In this document: piece after piece, positions 1-12,152 of the stretch
How positions within the stretch are numbered: position 1 is the stretch's first letter
Layout of the letters: each line of letters starts with the position of its first letter
From: Cavenderia fasciculata
Lineage: Eukaryota > Evosea > Eumycetozoa > Acytosteliales > Cavenderiaceae
Assembly (NCBI RefSeq): GCF_000203815.1
Contig: NW_004457624.1
Location: 1,426,001-1,490,000 of the forward strand
Direction: 5' to 3'
Length of the DNA: 64,000 nucleotides
The notes under the pieces: model-generated
Told to the model about the DNA's origin: nothing
The model's database searches: none
Seen by the model: the letters and a program-made list of their open reading frames with translations, nothing else
Program-made: the position numbers and the translations under genes

Positions 1-191
1 TTCAAATGAATGATCCCGTTGCAAGATACTTTGGTTTGGCTAGAGGTGATGTAGTAAAGATTATTAGACCTTCTGAAACTGCTGGTAGATATATTACTTA
101 TAGGTAATGTACTTTAATAATAATAATAATAGGTTAGGATCATTTTTATTAATGTTTATTTAATTAATTAAATTATAGATTGGTAGTTTAA
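1..191 (+). CDS. rpb5: RNA polymerase I/II/III shared subunit Rpb5 (RPABC1), 3' end only
   Basis: Only the last ~38 codons lie in the window. The frame starting at base 3 reads a stretch with [13 protein letters not shown], then [18 protein letters not shown], which is the highly conserved C-terminal assembly domain of eukaryotic Rpb5 and archaeal RpoH. A short intron (104-178, GTAATG...TTATAG) splits the final Arg codon. The spliced end is RLVV followed by TAA at 189-191, close to the usual YRLV ending. The subunit is shared by all three nuclear RNA polymerases and forms part of the lower jaw near downstream DNA. The 5' part lies outside the window. Identification is confident from the near-invariant motif. 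Confidence 0.95.
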
Positions 192-1872
192 GAGAAAGAA
201 AAAGAAAAAGAAAAAAAAAGGATCAACAAATTGGGAGGAATATTTAAAAAGAAAGAAAGAAGGAAATCAATAAACTTTCCAAACTAGTTTGTTAACAATC
301 AACAATAGTCAAACACAAAAGATCATCAGACCATATATTCATTAATTTTCAATGGATGGACTGGATTGGATGGATGGATAAAAGTTTGAATCACCGATCG
401 GATTGATGGGATTGATTGGATTGATGGGATTTTAGAATGCACAATACACCGAGATTTTCAAAATCTAATCTTGGTATTAACATCCATCCATCAATCCATC
501 CATCCAATCCATACCACCATCCATATTGATGTTGAGCAATTAGGTTATACTAATTATACATTGTACCATATTCAACCAACTCATTTTTCCATGTTTGGAC
601 ATTCTTATTTTCAACCGTTGAAATCAAAACAATCAATTTAAAAAAAATAATGTTTCCACAAACACACAACCCATCAAACACATTTAAACTAATTCGCCCG
701 CTCTCACTTATCGATGGAAACACATCCTTGGGGAGAGAGGAAGGAAACAGATCCTATCACGTTGCATCACCCACTTTTTGATCTCACAAGCAAGCACACT
801 CCTCCCACCCACTCACCACTACCACCATTGCCATCATCGCGATAAGAAAATGTGTGGCAGATAACACACATAGGGGATTAAAATTTTTTGGATGGATGAT
901 GGAGTTATTATTGTTGCTGTTGATGATGATGATGATGATCGTTGTCAGATGAGAGCAGGGAAAGGAAAGGAGAGGAGAGACGCAAGATGAGTAGGTGGAG
1001 TAGGAGGAGAGGAGTGCGACCGATGCAAACAAACTTGTTATGATCACCTGCGCGCATGCATCATCAAAACTTTGATACTAACCAACAACAACAACAACAA
1101 TAAATCTTCCTTTGCATCCACCGTTACCGTTCACAACAACAAAAATTGACACTCAATAATAGTCAGTTGTTGTTGTTTATTTAATATTTAATATCTTTTT
1201 AATTTAATTCAAGCAATAATATAGACACAAGTTGTACAACAACTTTATCCACTCCTTCCGTATTCACACCACCACACCCACCCGTCGACGAATAATAATA
1301 TTAAAGAGGAGAGGAGAGAGAGATATTCGAGTCAGTCTATAAATTAACGTTCGGGTCTATGTTTAGCAGAACACTGACAACCATCCATCAAACAAACGGG
1401 CCGCCCCAACCAATCATTTAATCACCAACGAAAAGAGAGCTTACACAAACAAACAAACAAACTCCCATCCCATCTCGCTCACTCACTTGTTTTATTGTAA
1501 ACATCGCTATTGGTTCACACCATTCCCTTAAAAAAAACTTTTTATTACAACTTGTCCCCAAATCAATCAACCACGAAACTTTCTCCGCAGTAAGGCATTC
1601 GTGTGTATCGTGTAATCAAGAATCATAGTCATAGTCATAGTTATATAGTTATATAGTCTATTGGATCCAGGGACAGAGAGATAAGTTCAAACTCACCATC
1701 ACACTCACGCGATTGATAGATCAGTTGACTCCCTTTTTGTTTGTTTGTTTGTTTAACTCAGCTGTGTACATGTACGCCATCAACATCAACAACAACAACA
1801 ACAACAAAGTAAAACGAATCATTATTTGTAAATAGTAATATCAGTAGCACAAGTAGACAGATAATAGAGGAC
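192..1872. other. Intergenic region rich in simple repeats
   Basis: No convincing coding sequence is seen on either strand. The region holds purine tracts near 185-270, GGAT/GGATT repeats at about 350-440 with complementary CCAT/ATCC repeats at 480-525, AAC and ATG microsatellites, and a long pyrimidine/purine alternation at 940-1020. Its right part (about 1250-1872) presumably holds the promoter and 5' leader of the RapGAP-CNH gene. An 87-codon minus-strand frame at 784-1047 is low complexity and is not called. Confidence 0.6.
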
Positions 1873-4800
1873 ATGATTGATATAATGTTAAACGCAAGTT
1901 GTAGTAGTACAAGTAGTTCATTGGAGAACTCACCTCGGTATACGTCTAGGCTTTGGCGTCTCGAAGATGGTAAGAGTTCAGAGTTGGACAAGTCTGATGA
2001 TTCAATCGGTATCGATGCCGTCATTGAAAATCCAGAGGAATGTGTATTATGGTATTTCACTTATTTCTTGGGAAAGAGTATGTACTCGACTATACTATAC
2101 TATACTATAATATAGTAGTATTGAACCGATTGATTGATTGATTGGACCATTTATTGACTCTACTTTATTTATTTAATTTTGTTTAGAACATTCCAATTTT
2201 TTAGGAACAGCTGAAACTATTGACAAAGTGTCTGGAGTTGGAACTGGAGTATTAGAAGTGTTTGGAGCATCTGTATTAAAGGAACATACTGAAAATGGTG
2301 ATTATTCCTACAAGATTATTGTATTTACAACTACTGGTATCGAAAGACAAATGTTCCATGCAAGACCCAAACATACATTATCTCCATCGGAATTGATAAA
2401 AAAGACAGCACCTCATCTCATCATTAAAAAGGTAAAAGAGATTGAAACACCTGGACTACTTCAAGACTTTAAACAATTGGAATCCACTCAAACCGAACTA
2501 TCATACAAATTTGGTATACTCTTGGCAAAACCCGGTCAGAATCACGAAGATCAATTCTATGACAATTGTATAGGTAGTGAAAGATATCACGAATTTTTAA
2601 AGAATCTTGGTGATACTATACCATTAAATGGTTTTAAAGGTTTTCGTGGTGGTTTAGATGTTATTAGTATGTATATATAATACATACATATAAATATATA
2701 CATATAATATACCTATATATGTATATTGACACACGATTATTTATTTATTTATTTATTTATTTAGATGATACAACAGGAAAAGAATCAATTTTTACAACAT
2801 GGAATGATTATCAAATTATGTTTCACGTATCAACCATGTTACCATATATGCAAGTTTATAGTTCACAACATCAACAACAACAAAGACATCTCGAACCAAC
2901 ACCATTAAATGGTAATAGTTCACAACAACAACAACAAAGACATCTCGAACCAACACCATTAAATGGTAATAGTACTATGGTACAATGTCAATTGGATAGA
3001 AAAAGACATCTTGGAAATGATATTGTTATGATTATATTTTATGATGCTGAAACTGATGACGATGTCATTTCTTGGGATCCATCATCTGTAAATTCAAAAT
3101 TTAATCGTATGTCGCACGCACACAATCCCAAGATAATAATATATACATAGAGTAGCTACTTTACAGTCAGTACTAATTAATTTGATTTGATTTGATTTGT
3201 TAGATATTTTTGCAATGGTAAAACCACAAGGAGATGATGGATATAAAGTAGAATTTATAATTAAAAATACAATTGCAACGTTTGGACCAAAAGTACCAAA
3301 CCCTAGTTATTTCCAAAAAGGTGATTCTTTTAAAAACTTTTTATTGGCCAAACTAATCAACGGACAAAGAGCGGCCCTACAATCATCTTCATTTTCAAAA
3401 ATCATTCAAAGAACCTTCCAAGGTCAACTACAAAACATCTATGACAAATACAATCAATCCTCTATCATCCCAAGAAGAAGATCGGCATCTGGTAACAATA
3501 TTATGATTGGCAAGGAATTAAAAGAAAAAGAATACGTTAAAAATCCTCTAAGTTCAACTCTTAAAAATATGTTATCAAGACCTGCTGTATGTTCAAATAA
3601 TACCAATATTATATGTATATATATATATATATTAACATATATATTTATTTATTTATTTATTTAGATATTTGAAACAGAAATATTACTTCGAAATTATAAT
3701 GATAGTATTAATTGTTTGGATGTTGTTGAATCTGAAGATTCAATTTGTATATTAGTATTTGCAACAAATGAGGCCATATTTATTTTTAAAACAAATAGTA
3801 ATTCACAAGGTATGACTATAGAATATATACATCAAAGCAAATGAATGAATGAATCTAATACATATGTATTATTTTTAGAACCTCCAACTTATCAAAAAGT
3901 AATGTCAATCAAGGATGTATCAAAATTAACATTTATAAAACAATTAAATGTTTTGATTGCATTGACACCAAAGGGTATCCATGTGTATGATATGATTGGT
4001 GTTATGACATATTATCGTCACCGTGTCGATCAGCGTCTCCCGGATCGTAGCTCGGATGAGCCGTCAGCAAAGAGATTGAGCGATACCAAGGGATGTACAG
4101 AGTATGCATACACCAAAAACGACGATGACAGTGGAATCACATTACTGTATGTGGCCGTACGCAAGACCATCTACCAGTTTGAATGGTGTCGTAACCAATT
4201 TGTCAAAAACAAAGAGTTGGTGATGAGTATACCGAGTGATCAAATCATCAAAACTATGTGTAGTGTCGGCCCGGGTATGGTGTGTGTCGGAGTGTCATCT
4301 CAATTTTTATTGGTCGATATGTTTACAGGCATGGTTAAAGACCTCTATCGAAAGGTGGATTCTGAGCCTGTCATGGCACTCTGCACGTCTGCTCAAGAGG
4401 TGTTGCTGTGTTTCAACAACATTGGGTTCTTTGTCAACGAGCGTGGTACGCGAACCCGTACCTATGACTTGAAATGGGGTAGTATTCCATCAAGTCTATT
4501 GCTACTACCCAATTATATTGTTGCTATATCAGGTGCTTTAATTGAAATTAGAACACTGATCAATGGTAATATAATTCAATCAATTCCAACTTCCTCTCTA
4601 AACACCTCCTCCTCTTCAAATGTAAATATGATTATTAACAACAACGCACCAATTACTCTACTCAATGGAAGTGGTGGATTTGAAAAAGATAATGTTGTCA
4701 ACTTGGGTAATAGTAATGGTAGTACACCAAATAGCAGTCCATCACCTATACTACAATGGATGGCATCTAAAGAAGGTAGTATTACTAGTACCAGTACCAG

Positions 4801-5113
4801 TACTAGTATGACTACCATGTCAGCGTCAATGCCAATTATCCCAACCATTACTCTCCTCCCTCCTCCTTTTGCGTCGCCATCAACCCTTCCAACCTTTTCT
4901 TCACACAACTCGTTTAATACGTTTAACGGGATGGCATACTCGGACAGTAGTGGAAATATTTATGTAGCATCGTCATCCAAGGGATCATGTATTATTAGAT
5001 TAAAAGCATCACAATCTTCTTCCCTTATCCTCTCACCTCCTTCATCTCCTTCTGTTCAATATCTAAAAGATACCAAGGGAATTCTCAGTATATCAACAAT
5101 TGATAGATTATAA
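1873..5113 (+). CDS. Rap/Ran-GAP domain plus citron homology (CNH) domain protein, GARNL3-like
   Basis: Proposed exons are 1873-2077, 2187-2666, 2765-3106, 3204-3586, 3665-3809 and 3879-5113; together they give 929 codons in one frame. The first ~170 residues hold the N-terminal module containing the conserved FLG. The Rap-GAP domain spans about residues 175-360: YKFGILLAKPGQ, GFKGFRGGLD, IMFHVSTMLPY, and KRHLGNDIV carrying the catalytic 'Asn thumb'. Residues from about 475 onward form a CNH beta-propeller (ETEILLRNYNDSINCLDV, then LIALTPKGIHVYD). A Ser/Thr/Asn-rich insertion lies at about 755-865. This order matches animal GARNL3 and Dictyostelium RapGAP-like proteins, which stimulate GTP hydrolysis by Rap-type GTPases; Rap1 controls adhesion and cytoskeleton in dictyostelids. 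The GAP domain contains a duplicated Gln-rich loop (see findings). Confidence 0.9.
2862..2972 (+). repeat. Tandem duplication inside the Rap-GAP domain
   Basis: Two direct copies, 2862-2918 (57 bases) and 2919-2972 (54 bases), each encode a short Gln run followed by RHLEPTPLNGNS. They differ mainly by the length and interruption of the CAA tract. They insert between the IMFHVSTMLPY strand and the catalytic KRHLGND segment, a loop position in the family. Confidence 0.9.
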
Positions 5114-5279
5114 ATTAAACAAATAACAAACAAACAAATAACAATAAATAATCCCACAATATGAATATTCTCTACTCCTACTACTATAATTATAATTCTA
5201 TTATCTTTGTATCTAATTATTATTATTATTTTATTATTCTATTTCTATTATTCTATTAATATTAATATTATTAAATTAA

Positions 5280-6494
5280 TTATTCATCAGGATTATTTCC
5301 TTGACCACCTTGAATTGGTGGAGTTGTTGGTGGTGAGTTGGTATCTGGTAAAGTACTACTATTAAATTTAGAAAATACATAAAAAGTTAATATACAAATA
5401 ATTGCCACGATAATATAAAATGTTTTTTGATTTTCTTGTTTAAATCTAAATAAAGAAATAATATTAAGTTAAATATTAATATCTATATTCTTTGTCTTTG
5501 TCTTTATCTTTCTCTCTTTGTCTTTTGATTTAGTTACCTCATTAAACTTTGTAATGGTAATATTTTTTTGTTATATTTATCCTCTTCTTCATCTTGGAGA
5601 TTATTTTCACCCATGTTTATGATGGCTTCTGTTGATTGTTGTTGTTGCTGTTGTTGAGGTTTACGTATAGCCAATCCGTATGGATTGTTGTTAAGATGTG
5701 ATAATGGAGGTGTTTCCTCTAATAATGAATTATTGATAGATGTTGTTGAGGAGGTTGGAGATGTATAGTAATCATTGTGACCATTGATTCCATTGGTCAA
5801 TGACTGTTTTGCGTTAATATTATGTGGTGATGATCCATCACTACTTCCAGTTGGTGACAATATTGATGATGCCAATGCAGGTCCATTTGTATATTTCCCG
5901 CCACCTCCACCACCACCTGATATATTTAATATAGAGTCTGCCCATGATGACAACATAAATGCCTTTCTAATGCTTTGTGATAATGGATCAACTTTATCTG
6001 ATGGTGGTAATATTGGTTTCTTACAACTTGGACAAGAGTATCCTGCCAAAGCTGTTGTTTGTGGTAATGTACTTGCATAAACATCTATACATTCTGGATG
6101 AAATAAATCTAAATAATATCAAATATCAAGATAGATATTAGCATCATCCTTGTTGCTCTTTGTTGTTCTTTGTTGTTGTTCTTTAGATTTAAGATTTACC
6201 ATAACATAATAAACGTATTGAATTGTCACTTGTTACTTCTCCTTTACAAATTCCACATACGCTCTCTTCAAATTCACTGTCTGTTAACCAATTTACATAT
6301 GATCCTATATGACACTTTTTTGTGAATGTAGATGATGTAATTAGAATGAGAGAATACAATCACTAATCATATCGTGGTGATATGTGATTGATACATACGA
6401 CAGGATGATCAGGTACTACACAAGTCTCACAAATAAACTTCTTGTGTTGATAACAAAAATCCTCTGATCTCTTTTTACATTTACAGATACCCAT
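5280..6494 (-). CDS. zfpl1: ZFPL1-like Golgi zinc-finger membrane protein
   Basis: Minus-strand exons 6399-6494, 6200-6314, 5538-6108 and 5280-5445 give 315 residues in one frame. The N-terminus (MGICKCKKR, then CYQHKKFICETCVV, DHPVCHIGSYVNWLTDS) is the B-box-like zinc finger of ZFPL1. It is followed by a RING-like finger (VCGICKGEV...LLCYD, LFHPECID, then GYSCPSCKKPILPPSD). Residues about 100-255 are a low-complexity Ser/Asn/Gln spacer. The last exon encodes a single hydrophobic segment (about 268-285, FYIIVAIICILTFYVF) near the C-terminus, as in the family. Human ZFPL1 is an integral cis-Golgi protein that binds GM130. The tail after the membrane segment is Pro/Gly rich. The Asn/Ser-rich spacer is dictyostelid-like and not conserved. 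Confidence 0.93.
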
Positions 6495-7130
6495 ATCTCT
6501 CTTTTCTCTCTCTCTCTTCTATTTGTTTGTATTATTAATATCTTTGACACATTGAAGAGGTGGTGAGCATTCATTTCATTTCATTCTGAGGGTGTGGACT
6601 TCAACAAAAATTTTAATTTTACATCATGACTCACTCCAACAACCTTATTCAGTAGTAGTATACTCATCACAGATTTATTAATATAACATGACACAATGGG
6701 GTAAAGTTAACTTAAGTCATGACAAGTGATTTGACTCATGAGTGAAAAGAAAGTCGCAGGGGTAGGCAAGTAATATAAAAAGAAATTAACTAGTTATCAT
6801 ATAGAGAGAAAGCGAATGAGCGATTGGCATATTCGGGTGACCATAGATAGAGTTTGGATATGCTTATAATCAAGATTGTTATATTAAATGTTTGCGCGTG
6901 CGGGTTGGAGAAGCCATTCTTCTGTTCTTCCTCCTCAGACCAAAAACAAAAAAAAGAATTAAAATCGATTATTTTTGACAAACACACGAACGAAACAATC
7001 CTTTTTTTTATTACCTTTTTCCTCTTTAATTTTGTTTTGTCTTTTTAAAAACAAACATAGATAATTGTATTACCAAAAACCCTATAAATTTATATATATC
7101 AACAGCATTAATCACATCATATCATATATC
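6495..7130. other. Divergent intergenic region between zfpl1 and rei1
   Basis: This holds the 5' flanks of two divergently oriented genes. I see an AT-rich leader immediately before 7131 and T-tracts near 7000-7050. No additional coding sequence is supported; the short frames at 6790-7048 on both strands lack recognisable features. Confidence 0.5.
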
Positions 7131-8500
7131 ATGGATACCCAACAACAACAAGAACAAGGTGAACAATTCACATGTATCTCTTGCAGAGTATTATTCGATA
7201 CAGTCGAAGATCAAAGAGTACATTACAAGTCTGAATTACATAGATTCAACTTAAAGAGAAAGGTATTGGATTTACCACCAGTAACCTATGAAACCTTCCT
7301 TGCAAAGGTTGAAGCTGCCAAAAAGGAAGAAGAAAAGGCTGCCACTGCCGAACCAACCAAGTTTGAATGTAGATTCTGCAAGTATGTAGCAATAACACAG
7401 GAAGGTTGTACAACCCTCTCTCTCTATCAAGTTTATTAATCACACATTCAATCTATCTTTTATTATTACACTTTTAAAGTAAATCATTCTCATCAGAGGG
7501 ACCATACAAACAACATATTGATTCAAAGAAACACAAGGATATTGTAGCATCAGGTGCCACTGAAAAGAAGGTTAGAGTAAAGAAACCAATGACCGATGAA
7601 GAAAAGGAAAAGATTGCCAATGAAACTGTATGTCTAAAGGACCTATCAAACAAACTATAAATATATTAACAAATGTGATTACCCTATCTATACTTTTATA
7701 GCAAGAAGAATATGAAGCCAAGATTGCAGAAAAGATCAAGAATACACCAAAACTCCCAATTGAGCATTGTTTATTCTGTACAAAGGTTTGCAAGAGTCTT
7801 GATAACAATGTAAAGCATATGGCAAAGGTACATAGTTTCTTTATTCCAGATATCGAATACTTGGTCGATCTCGAAGGTTTAATTAGATTCTGCAGTGATA
7901 AGATCAATGTTGGTAATATCTGTTTATATTGCAACGGTAGAGGACGTAAAATACATACTTTGGAAGCCGTTCAACAACACATGGTCGACCTCAGTCATTG
8001 CAAGATGAATTATGAAACCGAAGAAGACAGTGAAGAATATTTGGAATATTATGATTTCTCTAAATCTTATGCTGATCCTTCCAATCCCGATGAAGAAATT
8101 AATCAAGAGTATGTTAATAATAATATTAATATTAATAATATTATATTTGTTTTATTTATTCCTTTTATATTAATCATTTATTTATTTATTTACTTTTAGT
8201 AACATTAAGAATAAGATTATTGTTTCTGATCATGAATTGGTATTACCAGACGGAACCACTATTGGACATCGTGACTATGCTAAATACTACAAACAAAGAT
8301 ACACTACACCAGACAAGAGACAAGAAGCCATCCACAGCGTCATTCGTAGATACAAGGCTCTTGGATGGACCGACGAACCAAAGAATAATTTCTCTGAAAT
8401 GTACAAGCAGGATATGAACCGTAAGAGAATTTTGGATTTGAAGATTGGTATCAAAAAGAACAACCAAAGACATTTTACCTTACAACTTCTCATCCAATAA
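7131..8500 (+). CDS. rei1: REI1/ZNF622-like zinc-finger ribosome biogenesis protein
   Basis: Exons 7131-7385, 7499-7627, 7702-8108 and 8200-8500 sum to 363 residues. The start is the ATG before DTQQQQEQGEQ; the upstream in-frame extension looks like leader. C2H2-type fingers are seen at residues about 14-38 (CISCRVLF...HYKSELHR), 83-100 (CRFCKY...HIDSKKH) and 149-165 (CLFCTKV...HMAKVH). The family hallmark FFIPDIEYLVDLEGL follows, then CLYCNGRG and HMVDLSHCKM. Yeast Rei1 and human ZNF622 are cytoplasmic 60S-subunit maturation factors that help recycle the export factor Arx1 and probe the polypeptide exit tunnel. The first intron uses GTAGCA as donor, the only one that keeps the frame, so that boundary is less certain than the rest. 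Confidence 0.93.
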
Positions 8501-8881
8501 ACTTATTATTATTACTTTCATTCATAAATATTAAATAATCATAATAATACTATATCTCAATAATTAACCAGATGAAATAGAGGGATAGCGCGTTATAATA
8601 ATAATAGATACAGGTTATTAATTTTATATCTATCCACATTTAAAAATGGATGGAAGGATGAGAGAAAAATGGAACGGAATGATTTTGATTCGAGAAGAGG
8701 AAGGATGAATAAGAAGAGGATAAGATAAATAAGAGTATATCTATATCTATCAACAAACCAATGTTGTCAGTGTAGCAAGTGGGAGTATATGGTCGTGATT
8801 TCTTTTAATTACATGTATGTTGTTGGGTTGAGTAGAGTTGAGTTGGTCCAACATTGGTTCTTTAAGTATATATAGTTGTGA
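8501..8881. other. Convergent 3' intergenic region
   Basis: This is the spacer between two convergent genes (rei1 and bolA2). It is AT-rich with purine runs at about 8650-8740 and no coding potential that I can support. Both 3' UTRs presumably lie here. Confidence 0.5.
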
Positions 8882-9223
8882 TTATTGTTTCGTTTTCTCG
8901 TTGTATTGCTTCATTGTCCAAGCTTTGATATTGACAGCATGAATCTGCTTCATTAAATCACCCATAGTTTCATTTACCATACGATGTCTTTGTAAGAGTG
9001 CAACACCATCAAATACATCTGATCCAATGATGATATCAAACTTTGCTCCACATCCACCTGAAACATCTTCTACTTTCTAATTATCATCAGAGGGATAGAC
9101 AAAGTTATAAGTTAGTATAATGTTATTAGACTTTTGTGTAAAACGATCAAGATAACCTACAATAGTAGCATCGGCATAAGTAGCACGAAGTTTATCTTCA
9201 ATTTGTTGAGTTGTTACAACCAT
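8882..9223 (-). CDS. bola2: BolA-like protein 2
   Basis: Two minus-strand exons (9161-9223 and 8882-9076) encode 85 residues; the intron uses GTAGGT...TAATTAG and preserves the frame. The sequence contains KVEDVSGGCGAKFDI and then LLQRHRMVNETM and IHAVNIKAWTM. This carries the BolA helix-turn motif with the conserved RHR and the C-terminal His, plus the Cys of the BolA2 subgroup. Size and motif order match human BOLA2 and yeast Bol2/Fra2, cytosolic partners of monothiol glutaredoxins that bind a [2Fe-2S] cluster and take part in iron regulation. There is no N-terminal targeting extension, which agrees with a cytosolic rather than mitochondrial BolA. Confidence 0.93.
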
Positions 9224-9452
9224 AATTCTATTTATCTATTATCTATATATATGTACACGAATGTATGATTTATGATGGTTCTCTACAATATTGTTATCCA
9301 CAATTGATCATTAGATCTGATCCAATATTGAAAAAAAAAAAAGTTAATTAATTAATTTAAAGATTAAATTGGTAATTGGAACGCAGTGGAATCTTTCGAA
9401 TCGATTGGGAACAGTACGTATTACGTATGTATATTTACAGGTTTATTATTTT

Positions 9453-12152
9453 CTATTTTTTTAAAGTATTGATAAATTTAATCATATCGGGACGATCGAA
9501 ATCATTTATCAATAGATTTTCATAGTCTCTAGGTTGCAGTGAGCATATGTGTGTTTTGATGTAATCAGAGTCTAGTCTAGTTTCGATGAGTTGTTTTAGT
9601 AAATCTACACGACCGTTGATGACGAGTTGGAGTACTGCGTTTTCAATGGTCCATCCTTCGAGTCTATGCTCCAAACAATAATAAAAAACAGATGGATGTA
9701 TGTTCTTTGTCCAGACTGATGGCCTGTAACATGTACTATTACTACTACTGTCTTGGGCATTCTGGAATTGAGATTCAATATGTTTAACCAATTCCAATCT
9801 TCCATATTGTGATGCAACATTTAGAATGATACGAACATTTTCATTGTTGAGTGTTGGTACTACCAAATCAAATAGCTCAATTGATCCCTTTCGACCAATC
9901 TTTTCAATACCACTTGAAGGTGCAATATCGATACGAGAGATTGCACTTTCTATGACATATCGAACCATACCAGGTTCATCGCAAAGGTGTAGGTTGATTC
10001 TAGTGTTTTGGTATAGTTGTAATAATCGGTCTATCAAATCAGTATTGTGAGATGTCATGGCTGCTCGAAGTAGTTTTTGGAATATCTGTACTTGGTCTTG
10101 GTCAGTGGTACTCTCGGTCGGCTTGACCACCCCAATACCATACAATATTTTAAGTAGGTTTAGTTGATCCTTGTGCGAGTATCTATGAGCTGCCATAATA
10201 TGTTCAACGTGCGTAGTCACTGAAAATGGATGTGCAAAGTATGCCGACGAGATGATATACTCTATTGTACGACCAACAGGTTTGACATCGATAGGACTAT
10301 GTGGTGTCCCTCTAAGATGAGGATTAACCATCGACGATACAGACGCCAACCATCCAAGTCTCTGCAACCACTTTTTGATTTCATCTTCCAACAAGACACC
10401 CAAGCTATTCCTCGGATTCGAGACCGTTCGGTCGATAAATAGATTTAAAGGCGATCGATTCAACGATCTGACGACAATGTGATTAAACTCGTTTCGAGCG
10501 GGTAGACCAAACACCTGAAGTGCAAGGTCGAGGTCTTCTTGCTCACCAAACTCCGCCAACATTGGGAAGAATATTTGGTCGACCAAACTGGTCGGATGTG
10601 ACGCTGTCAAACTCTGGAGGATGCAGACGACACGTTTGGTGTGTCCCACATTCCTCAACTCTTCTTTAGCAGTCGCCATCATTCTTCTTTTCATATGTCC
10701 AAGCATTTGTGGTGCCAAAGACTGATGGAAATAATTTATACATAAAATATCCAACTCCATCTGTAGAATATTGAGCATTGTCGTTCCAATCAACTCGCTA
10801 TTTGTATTGTGTGTGAGATGGTTGGAGAGGTTACTCTCACTTCCACCACCACTACCAAAGTATGATATTGATATGTAATTCTTGTCTGATAAAAGGATAC
10901 TTCGATAACTAACCTCTAGGTCACGAGGTTCCGGTCGACTGAATATTATACTTTCCATGTTGACATATTTATTGTGCGCATCTGTTGAATCGAATGTTAT
11001 AAATGGTGACTTTGATTTGGACAGTAGGTTTACCGTCGATTGGTATACCAAGTCTAGATAATATTTTGGGTGTTCTCGACCAACCCACGCTGGAGGACGG
11101 TCTATTAATAAATCCCTTATAAACGCCAATCGATGTCCTTGTTTGAGCCGACTTAGCTCTTCCAAAAAGTAGAACCATCCTTCGACCGACGTAGGTTTCT
11201 TTGCAAACAATACCTCTCCAAATCGTATCCTATAAGCCAACTCCTTGTTTGAAAGATCGTTTTGTTGTGATTGACGTAGTCCTCTGTTGATGGTTGTGTC
11301 AGTGTTGAGACTGATCGATGGGAATCGAGCAGCAACCCAAATTTTGACTGCATGTGATCCAGATTTTAGAATACCTTTAATCAATTGTGATTGTGCATTT
11401 TTAATGTCAGAGATGGTGGTGAGATTCTCTTGATCAAACATCTGTACATTGTTATTGTAGAGGTGGTCGAGGACATGGATATGAGATTTAGAGACTGCAC
11501 CAGCAAAGCAATTGGCCGTTGACAGTTTAACGGGATTGGTTTGTGCAAGTAGCAATGATATGATGTCAATGTTGCCTTGCGAGCAGGCATATTTTAGTAG
11601 CTTGTCACTGGTATAAAGGTCTTGATACCGAGTGTAGAGCAATTTAAATGTTTCAAAGTCACCAATCAATTTGGTGGCTCTAACAATATCCCGTTGGGCA
11701 ACCACCAAGTGTCTATTTGTTTTCAATTTGTCTTTGAGTAGTGCATAGTATTTGTTGTCCAGTATATCTCGTAAATAGATCCAGTCACTATACAAATGTT
11801 TGTTTAATCCATGTCTAATATTCAATAAATGATTCCTTAGTTGATCTTGTTGTTCAAATGCATCATTATTATTATAACCACTACTACTACTATGTTGTTG
11901 TTGTTGTTGTTGTTGTTGTTGCTCTGACAGCAGAGAATGATTCCTTTTCTCTAGAATGTTATTAAAGTTAAAGTTTCTATTGCTCCAACTAAAGATCGAT
12001 CTGATTAAATAGGTGTTTGTCAGAACTGCTTTAATAACTTTAAATTTATGTTGTTCTATTACTAAACTACTACTACTACTACTATTATGATTATTAATCA
12101 TTGGTATTTGATTATTATTGTCTCTTTTCAAAAAAAAAGATATAGTGCTCAT
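9453..12152 (-). CDS. Large ankyrin-like repeat protein of the dictyostelid-expanded family
   Basis: A single uninterrupted frame of 899 residues. The N-terminus has a Ser run and a Gln run (residues about 78-90), then HSLLSEQ and a region with degenerate ankyrin-type helices. Examples are LLKYACSQGNIDIISLLL (about 185-205), IILNVASQYGRLELVKHI and VLQLVINGRVDLLKQLIE near the C-terminus. Dictyostelids with higher GC carry many related intron-poor proteins with the same spacing of weak ankyrin repeats; their function is unknown. No enzyme motif, signal peptide or membrane segment is evident. The start is the first ATG (MSTISFFLK). Coding is clear from codon bias and length; the functional assignment is only to a repeat class. 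Confidence 0.82.
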   Translation of the reverse strand: MSTISFFLKRDNNNQIPMINNHNSSSSSSLVIEQHKFKVIKAVLTNTYLIRSIFSWSNRNFNFNNILEKRNHSLLSEQQQQQQQQQHSSSSGYNNNDAFEQQDQLRNHLLNIRHGLNKHLYSDWIYLRDILDNKYYALLKDKLKTNRHLVVAQRDIVRATKLIGDFETFKLLYTRYQDLYTSDKLLKYACSQGNIDIISLLLAQTNPVKLSTANCFAGAVSKSHIHVLDHLYNNNVQMFDQENLTTISDIKNAQSQLIKGILKSGSHAVKIWVAARFPSISLNTDTTINRGLRQSQQNDLSNKELAYRIRFGEVLFAKKPTSVEGWFYFLEELSRLKQGHRLAFIRDLLIDRPPAWVGREHPKYYLDLVYQSTVNLLSKSKSPFITFDSTDAHNKYVNMESIIFSRPEPRDLEVSYRSILLSDKNYISISYFGSGGGSESNLSNHLTHNTNSELIGTTMLNILQMELDILCINYFHQSLAPQMLGHMKRRMMATAKEELRNVGHTKRVVCILQSLTASHPTSLVDQIFFPMLAEFGEQEDLDLALQVFGLPARNEFNHIVVRSLNRSPLNLFIDRTVSNPRNSLGVLLEDEIKKWLQRLGWLASVSSMVNPHLRGTPHSPIDVKPVGRTIEYIISSAYFAHPFSVTTHVEHIMAAHRYSHKDQLNLLKILYGIGVVKPTESTTDQDQVQIFQKLLRAAMTSHNTDLIDRLLQLYQNTRINLHLCDEPGMVRYVIESAISRIDIAPSSGIEKIGRKGSIELFDLVVPTLNNENVRIILNVASQYGRLELVKHIESQFQNAQDSSSNSTCYRPSVWTKNIHPSVFYYCLEHRLEGWTIENAVLQLVINGRVDLLKQLIETRLDSDYIKTHICSLQPRDYENLLINDFDRPDMIKFINTLKK

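Noticed and set aside
784-1047. 87-codon minus-strand frame with Ser/Ile/Asn runs
   Set aside because: Low complexity, no splice or family context, codon use unlike neighbouring genes.
5151-5160. ATCCCACAAT resembling the upstream element of dictyostelid small RNA genes
   Set aside because: No RNA-like sequence is found about 60 bases downstream, only ATT repeats, so it is taken as chance.
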